DNA of 64,000 bases, taken from NCBI GenBank assembly GCA_013400155.1, contig VXBM01000009.1, forward strand, positions 2,651,616 through 2,715,615, written 5' to 3'. The notes under the pieces are model-generated. The model was given only the letters and a program-made list of their open reading frames with translations. It was not told where the DNA came from and searched no databases. Origin of the DNA: Helopsaltes ochotensis (lineage: Eukaryota > Chordata > Aves > Passeriformes > Locustellidae). The position numbers and the translations under genes are program-made. Of the stretch, positions 45,701 through 58,245 are shown in pieces. Numbering within the stretch: position 1 is the stretch's first letter; every line of letters begins with the position of its first letter.

Positions 45701-47089
45701 AGTATTACAAATACAAAATTATTTGGGAACAGCAATTACACTCCCCTCACTGTAGCCCAAGGCAGGGAGGAAACTTACTTCATTTTTCTCCAGGAGTTCC
45801 TGTCTGCCATTTTGGGGAAATGTTGAAGCTCTGGACTGATTTGATCATAGCCTTCCTACACTGTCAAACTTGCAAGTAATTCATGAAGTGTAAGGACTGA
45901 AACCTTTCATATAGTATGCTGTAATCGTACACTTTTTTAAAGATGTTGGCTGTATGCTTTATAGCAGCACTTGGAAATAGGCATCTCATTTAATTGCATA
46001 GCAGCTGCCAGTTTAATGCTTAAAACATGATTTAATGCACTGAGTCAATGAATCAATTCCTTGTGCTTCCATGTTCTTTCAAGGGATATGCTCATTGAAA
46101 TGTCTGGCAAAACATTTCTGTGACTTCTTCATTCACATCACGATGAAAATTCCACAAGTAAGCTGAAACTTTAGGTTCACTTTAGTGGTGCACTCTGAGT
46201 AACAGCAGACAAATCACTAAATCATCTCCTAATCTCTTAATATTCATGTCTCTTCCACTGAATCTCAATTGTGCAGACTCTAATCTCAATGTGAATCATT
46301 TGGGATAAATGTCCACATTTTAAAAAGCAGATGCTGGTTCTGGTGACCTTGTTATCTGAGGACCAGATTGAGAAATTTCACCTGAAGCTAGATAGAGGAT
46401 CTGATCTGCACATGGCACAGAGCCTCCTACTCTAAAAATCAGACATTCTTCTTGACTTTTCTGATCCAAGTCTAATCCTAGAGTAGTTGTTTCTCACTGA
46501 TTGTTCTGCATTGTCACTTTTACTGCTGGATGGGTTACAGGCAGTGGGAAAAGGGAAGCTCAAGAGAAAAGAGCAGCCTGTTTTTACCCACCAGCCCATA
46601 AAGTCTCTCAAAGTCTTCCAAATCACATCAACCCTTTCAATTTCTGTTCACTCAGGAGACAGCAGAGTCTCTTCATACCAAAGGGCAAGAACACTGCCCC
46701 ATCTGCCCTCTCCTCTAAGGTATTCTGTGCCAAATAGACCCATCAGCCATGACCTCAGGCATGCAAGGGAATGTCATCTAATGGGAATGCTGCAGCTTTC
46801 AGCGTTGTAGAAGTAGTGCCTATCTACGGGCTCTGAGACAAGCAGCTCTCTGAGGATGACCCATAACCAAAGGAGAATAAAGCTCTCCCACCAAAAGATG
46901 GCACTGGCATCAAAAAGCTGAAGTTCCCATCAGCTACTAGCAGCAACAAGGAGAGAAAAAGATGTATTTTAAAGAATCAGTGTCTGATGGAGCTCTCAGA
47001 CTTACACATCAAATAAGAAGGCTAAATTATGGGCTATATATCTTTCTGTGTAAGATACTTTTTGGAGTCATAGGTGGTGGGTTTCTGCC
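42787..47089. other. Unannotated intergenic sequence, 4.3 kb
   Basis: AT-rich, with no recognised gene or transposon. A short (TG)n lies at 44064-44079. ORFs up to 115 codons (45283-45630 minus, 46487-46810 plus) show no known motif. Confidence 0.55.
47085..47089 (+). repeat. Target-site duplication CTGCC, left copy (decayed)
   Basis: CTGCC precedes the LTR and CTTCC (47652-47656) follows it, matching at four of five bases. Confidence 0.55.
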
Positions 47090-47651
47090 TGTGCTGGTTT
47101 CAGCTGGGGTAGTTAATTTCCTTGACAGGGGCTGGTGTAGGGACCTGTTTTGGATTTGTGCTGAACAGAGTGCTGATAACAGAGAGATGTTTTTGTTATT
47201 GCTGAGCAGGGCTTACACAGAGTTGAGGCCTTTTCTGCTTTTGTACTGACATGCTGGGGAGGGAGCTGAGTGCATGGGAGACTGGGAGGAGACAGACAGG
47301 ACAGGTGACCCCATCTGACCAAAGGGATATTCCAGACCATCTGACATCATGCTCTGTGTATAAACTAGGGGACAAGAATGAAGAAGGGACGTTTGGAGTG
47401 ATGGCTTTTGTCTTCCCAAGTCACGGTCACGCTGCTCTCCTGAGGATGGCTGAACATGGGAAGCAGTGAATTAATCCCCTGTTTTGCTTTGCTTTTGTGC
47501 ATGGCTTTTGCTTTCTCTTTTAAACTGTCTTTACCTCAACCCACAAGTATTTTATCTTTTACCATTCCAATTTTCTCCTCAATCCCATCAGTAGGGGTGT
47601 GAGACAGAGGCTGCATGGGGCTTAGCTACTGGCTGGGGTTACGCTGTAACA
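47090..47651 (+). mobile_element. ERVL-type solo LTR, 562 bp
   Basis: It starts TGTGCTGGTTTCAGCTGGGG and ends GCTGTAACA. It shares with the LTR at 24641-25218, in order: the GTTTTGGATTTGTGCTG block, TTGCTGAGCAGGGCTTACAC, GGGATATTCCAGACCATCTG, a TATA-like GTATAAAC at 47358-47365, GGGACGTTTGGAGTGATGG, and the terminal CCAATTTTCTCC...GAGACAGAGG. No internal retroviral sequence adjoins it, and the flanks are a near-perfect 5-bp duplication, so it is a solo LTR. The ORFs 46962-47249 and 47251-47469 fall across it and are not genes. Confidence 0.9.
47358..47365 (+). promoter_or_regulatory. TATA-like element of the solo LTR
   Basis: GTATAAAC occupies the same place as ATATAAAAC in the related LTR at 24641. 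Confidence 0.45.
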
Positions 47652-50600
47652 CTTCCTCATCTCATTAAAGAAAATCTTAAGCCTTGAATATGGGATTGTA
47701 TCATAAGCAGCCTTAATCATCTTAATATCACAACTCTATTCTCTGATCTTCATAACACATGGTTTGTAAATACCAGCCCCCTGTTTCTTTTGTTTGAGAT
47801 AGTCAGAATTATTAGCAAGGCATTTGGAAAACTGAATTACTTTTGTTGTTGATCATAACCGTAAATTTATGCAGTTCAAAGTCAGTAGAACTGGGATGTG
47901 AGGGGGAAGTGCACAAAAAATATTACAAACATACCTATCAAAAGGGAGATCATTTTCTGCCATAGGTTGAATTTTACATATTCACTGAAAAGGAGCTAAG
48001 AAATAATTCTGTAATGAAAGACTTTGTGGCACTAGATAAAGGGAACAAATACAAAAACAAAACTTGAAATTCCAAGTCTATATTTTTAAATTCTGACTGA
48101 TATTGTTGTCAGAGCCAAATTTAATATTCAAGGTCAAAAGAAAACTTGTATAGAAAATCCCTTTCTAAGCCAAGATAGCTCATTAATCTGATTGAAAAAA
48201 TAGCTTGGGAAGTGAGAAGTGTGCCTTTTGCTCCTAAACATAAGATCAGTACATTTAGCGGTCAATGTTTCTAGAGTTTTAGTTCGAATGAAAAGAATTG
48301 ATTTTCAGAGAGTGGGAGTTGGCACGTTTGTCAAATCCAACAATTTTTGAGAAGGCGTCAAGGTGTTTACTTAGGAAATAAGATGCCTTAAGTGATTTGT
48401 CAGCTCTGAAGGGTACTGGCCAAGATCTGCATATTAGAATTTGATCATTTCAATGACTTCTGAAATGCTTCATAACCATAATGAAACTTAGGGCACAGTT
48501 GGTAACAATTGCCCTTTTTTTATTGCTTCTGTTATGTTTTCTTATTTAAAACAGTAACCCTGGATTTGCAACTCAAGGTGGAAAATCAAGGTTGTTGGTG
48601 CCATCATAAAGAAGCCATAGCTCATATGATTGAAAATCAAGGTCCTTTTAGGAGATTCAAACCTCACTCTAAAATCAGAGCTGATGTTCAAAATACAATT
48701 CATTACATTTGATCCATTGAAATGGAAAATAAGTGTTAAAATCTTAGAGAAAAATTAATATCAGGTAGAAGAAAAAATCCTAAGCTTTCTGCCATTTGGA
48801 AAACTTTTCACTGTCAAATAGTCTTTAGAGGATTTGCTGAAGTCCAAACCAGCCTCTCCACTAGCACCTTTAACGCTAAGATAATTTTATTTAAAGTCCT
48901 GAAATGCAAGAGATTGGTGCAAATAATGAAGCACAATTAAGGCAACTGCAGAAAGAGTGGCAGTGATTGATAACGGTTTGTGCAGTGGTACTTGTCAGTC
49001 TCAAATTCTGGTCTAGATGAAATGAGTAAGATAATAGGCTGAGTAACCTGCTATACTATGTAGAAATTAGTAACCAAACCAGCATTAGTTTCTCAGTGCA
49101 CAGATAGAAAGACATAGAACTTTAAATGGTCTTTCCAGGTCTCTCCATTCATTAAGACAATTTTAAATGTCAAGCCTATTACTCAAGCCTCAATTCTACT
49201 GACAAAAGATCTTTACTTAAAATCATAGCAGATGCAGCAATTTTCTAAGCACAGAGCAAAAGGTTCCAGGGTGATACTCCTACACATTTTGGACTTTGGA
49301 GGTATTCATGTCACATAACTTCAGCTGTCTAAAAGTAAGGTATCCAGCCTCTGTTAAAGATTAAGTTCCCTCTCTAGTCAAGGAGGAAGTGAATCACCCT
49401 TTGAAATTTCTTCCTCTGCATCTTTGGCCATAGATGGAGGCTATTCAAAAGCTTGGCCTGGACCTTACTTATGGATGGCTGGAGTTAGTCTGTCATGGCT
49501 TCAGGGCCCCACTGGTACAGACCCCACACAGGGGGTCTTTGCGATGTGAAGAAAATGTCCCAGGTGGTGTGGTGTCCTTGTGACATTGATTTTTCAAGCA
49601 TGTTAGCAGTATATGAAGGGTGTCTGTCACTAATCAGCATTTTGGGGTGCCTCATCTCCTATATTTAGCACTTCACATAACACCATGTTGCCAACACTGA
49701 CTTTTCAGCTGTTAGTAGTACATGAGCAAAAAACAGATGGAAATAACTGTGTAATGGAAAAACTGCATTTAAAATAACTCTTTGTTAGAAGAAATCAAGT
49801 TTCAGAGTTAACAATACAGAGGGAAATCAAGTGAGATAGATGAGATGTATAATCAGTGACATCATGTTGCTCAAAGCAGTGCTTTGATAACTTCTACTTT
49901 TTAAATACTGTCACAAACGAATCAATGGATGTTAGTCAATTTATCATTCTCTCTGGTTGGAGGTTAGTGCCTGGAAAACAACTGCAATAACTTAGCATGA
50001 TTACACAGTATTAAATAGTTATTCAGTATGAATTAATGCTGTTCACCAGCACCACCAGCAACCCTGAACATTGTTTTACCTAAGTAAAGAATAAAATTTC
50101 TGGTCCCTATTCAGTTATTTTGGTCTAATTTGTTCAAAGGTAAGGATCTTGTACTCTACAGTCAGAACCATGTTTAATTAGCGAAAGTGCCTTCTGGTTT
50201 TATCAGATGACTTTCCTCTCTCAAGGTACGATTAGTGAAGGAGATAAGCTAGCCCAGAGTAGCCAGCAGCTGCAGAGGGTCCTTGTACTTTTAGGAAATG
50301 ACTTAGGGAAGTCTATATGTGAATCAGGGACCAAGGGGCCACTGTGGTCAGTGGAGATAGAGAGCTCAGTTCAGGTTAGGTGTTCAGTGCCATCTGACAC
50401 TTGTGGTCCCCAACTGCAGCTACATAAGGCATTAATCTCCTATGGGTGCCTATGCCAGGTGCACCAGCCCACATGGATGACTTGGATACTCAAGCACATC
50501 TCGATCAGCTCTAGGCACCTATATGCAGACAACTGGATTGAATCCTGAAGAAGTACAGTCAGGAGACCTCATAAAATATTTCAGTTCACCCTGATATGTT

Positions 50601-53600
50601 TGCCTACTGCTTGACTAAGTTCTGCATACACAAGCATTTAGTGCTCTTTGGGATGCCATGGGACACCCAAGACATGGCTGGCAGACGCCGCCCATAACCT
50701 ACAAAGGACCATGGCCTGCTGGAAACAAGGCAAGTTAAATGACACTGTGTGCTGGCACCCAGCCAGGCATGCAGGTCTCTCGTGCCTGGCTACTGAGAGC
50801 TCCCTTCAGCCCAGGGATGTCTTAGCTGGGATGCCATAACCCGTGATGGGTTCCTTGGCACTACAGCTCTCAGTCCCCCACACTGAGGTTTTGTAATCTC
50901 AAACTGAGTCCTATCCTGAATGTTGGACAATTGTCTTGTCTTTTACTCTCTTGCCAAAGAAGCTGGGGTGGCCTCTAGAGACTTTTAATTCTCCGGGGTA
51001 TACCAATACTTATGGGTCCAAAAGGCCTGGAGAAATTCTCTTTTCCACTCTTTTCACAGGTGCAGGGAACTCTAGAAGTAGATAGTGCCTGCAGCTCTCA
51101 AGCAGAGGCCTCTTAGGTAAACTCTCCCCATTGTCAGCTCTTCTCCCCTGACCTACCCTCCTTTTCCATAGCATATTAATCAGGTGAGTCTTTAACACCA
51201 CAACCCAGTTTCACCTGAAAGGCATCTGCCTCTTACTCCATGTGCTGCAAAATTGAGCTGCCACGGAAAAAAAGCAAAAGAGAAGGAGAGTAAGGGGAGG
51301 TATGCTGAGGAATTGTTTGAGAGATTGATGACTCCACTAAATTCACTCTTGCTGTAATCCCACAACCTATAATAAACTACAGAGACAAACTCACTCCAAA
51401 GCCCTTGGGCTCTCATAAATTGTCTTCCACAGGCCCAAACCAAAGGCTATGGAAATGAAGATCATGACTATCATGATCTTCAAATGACCTTGGCATAATT
51501 TCTTCTGCTTCCCATCTTTTCTTCTCTATTTTCCTTCTTCTGCAAAATTTTACAGGTTCAAATATGCTGTGAATTATGGCAACCAGCTACAGAAATCTAA
51601 TTCTTTAAGTGTCTGTATTATGTTCTGCCAGATAATCCATCTGTGTAAACCAGCCTCAGAATAGGAATTCAGCCCTGCTGAAATTAAGCTGAGAGGAAAC
51701 AGAAAGGAACTACCTCTTGAAATTTAGATCTGATTTTTAAAAAGATGTGGCCATGATCTTGGTTAATCTGTTTCATCTGTGACACTCTCCTATAAATAAT
51801 ACTGTTCTCTCTGGGTGTGCATGTCTTCATAAATCTAGTGCAAGCTGACCATGTCAGCTTTTAGCTAGAAATGTCAAAATTCTTTATTCATCTATTGAAC
51901 CAGCCCCAAGTGCTACTTTCTCTTATTATTTCAAACTTTGCATGTCTGGACTAGGCTTATACCTCAGTAAAAAAGCTAAGTCACTTTCCATGTTCCTCCT
52001 GACTTGGGGGCCGTGATAGTTGATGCATCCACAAAACATCCAGCTGATTTGTATTATCCAGGCAATCAAGAGGCACGATAATGGCTTTGACCAAGTACAG
52101 CTGGGAACTTTGCTATGAATTAGCCAAACCAACACGAGAAGCACTGTCTTTTTTCCCAATCTCCTGTGCTGAAAAACAAGAGAAAAAATATTTCTGGTTT
52201 TCCTTAGCATAATATTTATACTGCCATAATTCCCATTTACAGATGCTATACACAGGCAGAAAGATGAAGGACTGCTTAGGAAAGGGTAAAGCTAGAGAGA
52301 AGCATGCGATAAAGAAAAGTTTAATTCTTCCAAAGAGATATAAATCACCTCATGGTGAATACATTGAAAGTGAACCACCAGGAAACCTGGGCAAAATATT
52401 CACAACCAGCTCAGAGCAGGTGAGGTCTCAGCTGAGGCCTGCTCATCCCCATCATCCTTAAGAGCTTACTGGATGAACATGTTTCAGGGATGGCATAGTT
52501 ACAGTTCATTTTCCCTTAGGTGAAAGGACAAGGAGGTGACCTGTAAGGAGCATCCAGCCTGGTTTCCAGCTATAATTCTCAGTCACAGAGGAAACTGGCA
52601 CAAGAAAAGAGGCCAGGGTGCTCAATACCACACTGGGGTTCCCATACGGTAATTAGGAGTATAACATGTATAGGAGTAATTAGGAGTATAGTAATATCCC
52701 CATTTTTGACACTGCTAGAAAAACATCTGTTTAAAAGGGTACTGATTCTGATTCCATTTAAAACAAACAGCGCCTGGTTTCCTATGCTTTTCCATGTAAC
52801 CTAACAAGTAACTGTTAAAGTGTCTTCTTCAATAAAGTATGAAAGATTTCTTTGGCTGAAAGCTGTTAAATACTACAGTTGATTTACAATGGAAGGCATG
52901 AATAGAAAGCAAGCTCTGTTGCACTGATTTCTAAGCACATAGTAAAGCATGTGTTCCATGGCCAGGCTGAGAGTTTGCAGCCTTGAGAACTAAGGTTCAC
53001 TGCAGAAATAACCTGCTGGATTTCCTGTTCTGCCATACCCGGGTAAATATTTAGCAATTATACTGAGTTCAACAGAGGTTGAAGTTAACCTAAATAATCC
53101 ATGATAGAGCATTTTCTGTAAAGTCCACTTCAGTAATTTCCTTGGTTTTGAAGGACCATGGGATCAGGCCTTTGTACTCTTCCAGAGTCAGGATCTGGCT
53201 AGGAGAGGTAAATTGAGATTTTATGCTCAGGATGTTGCATACAGTATATGTACAGCCCCCTGGACACCTGGAATACAAATCTTATTCTTTTAACAGTGAA
53301 AAAGTGACCTTTTACTACTCCTGTAAAAAAAATGTATCATTTATCAAGTTGTTGTTATTAGGGTTGTCAAACAGGTAACAGTAAATGACTGAGAACTGTT
53401 TTTTTTCAGTTTTGTATCCTATTTCATTCTAGCTATGCAAAACATGCCCTTGGATACCAATTGGATGAGGAACTGTTGTATGGTGTTGCAGCAGTGGAGC
53501 GTTTCTTTGCTTAAGGGACACTATATCTCCTGGAGGGACCTGGATTCTGTCTGGTACTTAATGACCTTCCTTTACTTTAAATCCTGAGATTTTCATGATT

Positions 53601-55614
53601 GGCTTGGCAAGACAGTGAACAGGGCAGTGAGTGTTTCTTTACTTCATCTCAACAAAAACCTAGGTGGATTTGTTGGAAGACTTCAATGAAGGGGTTGAGG
53701 ACTTTTTATCCTCCAAGATAGCCCATTTATCTCAGTCCCCTCAGGTTGAAGTAATTTTAGAAATTACTAGGTTTCTGATCCCAGTTCCATTATGAATGTG
53801 AATTTATCTGCACCCCCAAAACTGCCAGCTTCATTCAGCAGGCTGGGACAAAGGGCAAATGGGCAGCACAAGCCAAGCATCACTGCTAAGTACTGAGAGA
53901 GCTGGCCATATTTAGGCCTGTATGACCCTTACACGTGAGGCTGTTTGATACGCAGTTTTTCAGCCAGACCAAAACCATGACAGCCCCTCAAGAAGGGACT
54001 CTGTGAAATAAAACTTATGTCCCATGCATAATCTTTTGGACTACAAATTTACATTATTTAGGCTTTGTAAGAAAACAGAGAATATCAGGCACCAAATTAC
54101 GATTCTGCAACAACTCCTGAGCAGACAGTGCTTTACAGATTGCCACTCAGTAGGTGATACAGTATTGTTCATTAAGGTGGGAAATGACACTACATTTTTC
54201 ACACTGCTTGAATGTGATTTGTTGGTGAACACTGCAATTGCAATTTCTCATTAATTATGTGGAAAAATCCACTGAGGGAAAAAGAAATCCTTGTAATATC
54301 TTTTTAGCTAACAGGATAAGGAAAAGCATATTAATGGCAAATGTATATTTCCACAAATAGATAGAATATAAAAGCAGAAGTATTACCAGAAATTTTTTTT
54401 TGCCCTCAATGTCTTTGAAGAAAGAACAGGAAGGTTGCATTCAGGGTGAAGTGCAAGGTACTCAGGGCACAGAGCATGGGGATTCATGCCCAAGGCATTG
54501 CCACTGAGGGAAAGCTGCTGGTATGTAAGGTTGATTGAACAGGACAACAAACAAGGATGTGCTCAGGTGCTCTGGTTCCTACAATAGGGGGTATGTGGGC
54601 AAAGGCTGTTAAGGGTTTGCATCCTGGAGATTACACCAGAGATGTCAGTAGTTCTGATTCAGACAGAACATTTAAAAAAAATATTAATTAGGGTTTTAGT
54701 TATGTTATTAACTTTTCCTATAATTTCAAGGACAAAATGTTCAGTTCCCCTCTTGCCTATTGTTTCTACAAATTAGTTCTGGGTATCACTGCAAGTAATG
54801 ACCACAGGAGCACTCAGAGGTGTTAAATGCAAGAAGAGTTCAGCCCTGCTTCTGGAACTGACCCACCAGGAAAGGAGTTCAGGTAATGGTAAATTGTGTT
54901 TCATAACAGGAACAAAAAGTATTAGTATTCTAATGAGCTTTTAGAGCTCACCCATTTTACATTTCTTTTTTATAATACTCTTAGCCTAAAAAACCTAAAT
55001 GCATAATGAAGGAGAGTCTGATTTTTAAAAATTTTATTTTATATGCTGATTTTTTGGCATCTTTAAGGGATATACTTTGCAGAAGATGAGTGATGAGCAC
55101 TGTTCTTATGTGCCAATAGTTAGTGGAAAAGAAATATCCTGACATCTTTGGCTCCACCCACCAGTGTCCTCTTCAAAGCACGGCACTCTCCTAAATTCTT
55201 TTTGAGTTTATCCTCATGGTCTTTCAGGTCTAGATAGCAGGATGCAGTATAAAATGGCCTCAGAGCAAGCCCATGAGGACACCAATTAACTGCAGATCTA
55301 ATCCTGACATATCCAAGCCAAAATGTCTGCAACAGGCTGACAGCAGTAATCAGCAAAGACACAAAGAAAAACCTATTTTTCTATGCATTTTAATTACTCT
55401 CAGGAAAGAAAATCCCAGTCCTGGACCAATTTTAATGTAAGGTAAGCACTTGCCATAGGCAATCCCATTAGTGAGTCAGGAAGGCAGAGATCTCACAAAC
55501 ACCTTAATGCTGCTCCTTAATGCCTTTTTCTTTTACACAGGACTACAAAACTGCTCCTTGAGTCCCTCATTCTCAGCCCTGCTCCTCTGACCCTGTTAAA
55601 ATACATTTTCCTGC

Positions 55615-55623
<9 letters not shown>
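47652..55623. other. Unannotated intergenic sequence, 8 kb
   Basis: This is the longest stretch without a recognised repeat. It is AT-rich overall and has no convincing exon. ORFs such as 50207-50548 (plus, 113 codons) and 51926-52210 (minus, 94 codons) carry no motif I know. 50640-50840 is GC-richer. A small tandem duplication is listed at 52650-52690. An AATAAA-type signal (GAAATAAAAC at about 54005) stands alone without an LTR that I can delimit. Confidence 0.5.
52650..52690. repeat. Local tandem duplication, period 27
   Basis: TAATTAGGAGTATA occurs at 52650-52663 and 52677-52690, with a partial third match (TAGGAGTA) between them. Confidence 0.8.

Positions 55624-55646
<23 letters not shown>
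55624..55646. repeat. Poly-T homopolymer, 23 nt
   Basis: About 23 consecutive T bases in a T/C-rich context. The Lys-rich minus-strand ORF at 55517-55723 is its shadow. Confidence 0.9.
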
Positions 55647-58224
55647 GCCTTTTCCCTCTGTCCTTTGAATTTGCCTAAGGTCTGGGAGTGGGGTCTCCAT
55701 CCTCGCGTGTAGCTGAATTCCATAATTTCAACTGCTATCTGAACTCCTGCTCATTTCCAGCTCAAAGCCTGGTGTCAGCGGTCATGTGGGAGCTTGGCCT
55801 TTAGCACAAATTAATTCCATTTCTAACTCTTACTATACATGAATAAAGTATGGAGACATAAGCAGGTAGTGGGAAGGGAGGGCCAGAAGAAAACATAAGG
55901 AAGTGTTTTAAGGAAAAAAGCAGCAATTTGAGTGGGGAAGAGGAAAGGAGAGGGGGTGTAGAAATCTAAGTCACTGCTTTTCAAAAAGCTGATGTTAGTA
56001 ATTTTGTGGACATTTTCCAATTCTTAACCCTACCCTGCCTCCCTTGGGCTGCTGCCCTTCAAAATAATCACTTTACAAGGGCTACAGACAGCTACAGACC
56101 CTGCTGAGTATGAGGGATGGACAACCTGCTGCTCAGAGACCAAGGAATCTGATGGGCAGTGTCCACAAGGAACACAAAGGGCTGGAGCTCAGAGCGGTGA
56201 TATCTTGTAGGACAGGAGAGGTAAGGACTTCAGATCCCTGTTCCTCCGTCCTGTGCTTCACCCTGGGCCAAATGCTTCAAATATCTGATTAGTGGCATCT
56301 TGTTCTGGCTCCTGCAACTCTCTGCTGGCACATCTGCCCTTTAATTTGGAAAGGTAACATTCAGCCTGGCCTTCTACCTTGGAAAGGTTGCTGACACCTG
56401 CTTTGGGAAGACAGAGTGATTCCTGGTCTCATTAATATGGTAGACAGGTGACCCATGGGACAAGCTAGATGGATATTTTGGGAATGGTGGTTCCTAATTA
56501 AAAGCTCAGCTTGAAAGGGGTTTCCATATTTGTGAGTCTGCAGTTAGTGTGGTATTTATTTAGCTGCAAGTATGTGCGAGTTCCTCTGACATTAAACAAA
56601 CTCCAGCACACTCAGGGCTTTAAATACACCTCCCTCAGGGCATGGCACTGCCTTTGACCTTGAGAAAGCTGGAGTATGCCTGGCCATGGGACAAGTCCAG
56701 AATGCCCCCCAGAAGAAAACATAATTTTCTATCACACACCACCCCAGAACAGCAGGAGCAGGGGCCCAGGAGGCTCATGCTAGGGGCGTCAGGGGGTTTC
56801 AGGGGGTATTTTCCATGGACCAGGTGCTGTACTGGGGGGGCAGACAAAACAGGACAGAGCACAGTCACAAAGCGAACACACTGGCACTCAGCACAATCAA
56901 GTCTTGCTGTCTTGAAGCTTACTGAGACTCAATGAAGGGCCCTGGTGTATGGCACATCACAGCTGAGGCTGTGCTCTGCATTCAGGGCCAGCCTTCGGGA
57001 CAGCAGGGACAGAGCAGAATGCTCTATTCTTCTAGTCAGGCTGTGTGTTACAAGTACTGCAGGAGAGACCAAAAGGACTCCTAGGATGCAGAAACAGATG
57101 CTTTTTCTGGATGGTAGCATGTAGCACACGGTGTAATTTTTTTAAGAGTGCCTTAAAAATGCTTTTCCTTTTGTCAAAAAGAGTAACAAAGAGTCACAAC
57201 GGGTGCGAACAACTCACTCCTACAGGAATTGAAACTTTTGCATGCTCTGCAATAGAGTAGTATGTGCCTGTGATGACAAGGCTGTTTTTCTCCCATCATT
57301 TATTTTGAGGAGGAGGGCTTATATACCATCCACTTACTTTTCCATGCTTTTTGAGTGTTACTTATGCTGAGCATGGAAGAACATTCTAGTAGAAGAAATG
57401 GCAGAGATTCATTAAATACTGTGCTCTACACTGCACTCCTGAGCCAGGTTTTCTGAGGATCTCACAGCCTTTTCTCAATATATGCTTTATCTCAAAGCAC
57501 TTCTGTAATACTTTCTAAACTCACATGACAGAGAATAATTATAGACAATAAATAAATACAATGAGGCTCATGTGACTATCTGTTATAGCACACCTGTGTA
57601 GTTAAATAGAACAGCTCAGGGACTCTTATCTGATCAGCTGACTATCCGACCCCGGCTGGTTTGCAAATAACTGCAATAAGCCTGTGATAACTTCGTTTTA
57701 GTTTAATGCAATACCCATTAGTATTTGAAGTGAACAAAGCTCTTCCCATAGCCACTAGTGCAAATCCTCTGTGATCAGTCATTTTCCCCTTAAATGTTAA
57801 TATCATTATTCAATGCCTTCTCTGGACAGAAAAACACATCAGCATTTCATAAAACCTGGCACAAAATCACCAAGCAGAGGGGGAAAATAATCCTCTGTCA
57901 AAATCTTTCATGGTGAAACCACATTCATCAAATATGAAGAAATATATGGCAAGATTGAAAATTTTTTCAAGGTATCCATTAAGTACTGCAGTTCTTGAGA
58001 ATGAAAAGTAAAAAATAGCACAATCAACAGGTACAGAATATCACATGCTATGGGTTAGTAATGCCAGCCTCCCTGATACTACATAGATATCAGGACACAA
58101 TGAAAAAAAAAAAAAAGACATTTTTAAACATAGCTCATTTGATTGCTACTCAATGAATAAATTAGGAGTTCAAAGATGAAAATGCAGAAAGTATTTAATC
58201 TTATATTTTTATATGAGTGAGTGT
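55647..58224. other. Unannotated intergenic sequence, 2.6 kb
   Basis: No recognised gene or transposon. 56640-56860 is GC-richer with overlapping ORFs on both strands. A 14-A run lies at about 58102-58115. Confidence 0.5.
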
Positions 58225-58245
58225 GTATATATATATATATATATA
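58225..58245. repeat. (TA)n microsatellite
   Basis: About ten alternating TA units following GTGTG. Confidence 0.9.

Noticed and set aside
50640..50840. GC-richer block, considered as an exon
   Set aside because: No reading frame with recognisable motifs and no clear splice sites.
53820..54020. Possible LTR 3' part (CCATGACAGCCCCTC, GAAATAAAAC)
   Set aside because: No TG/CA limits, TATA box or target duplication could be found.
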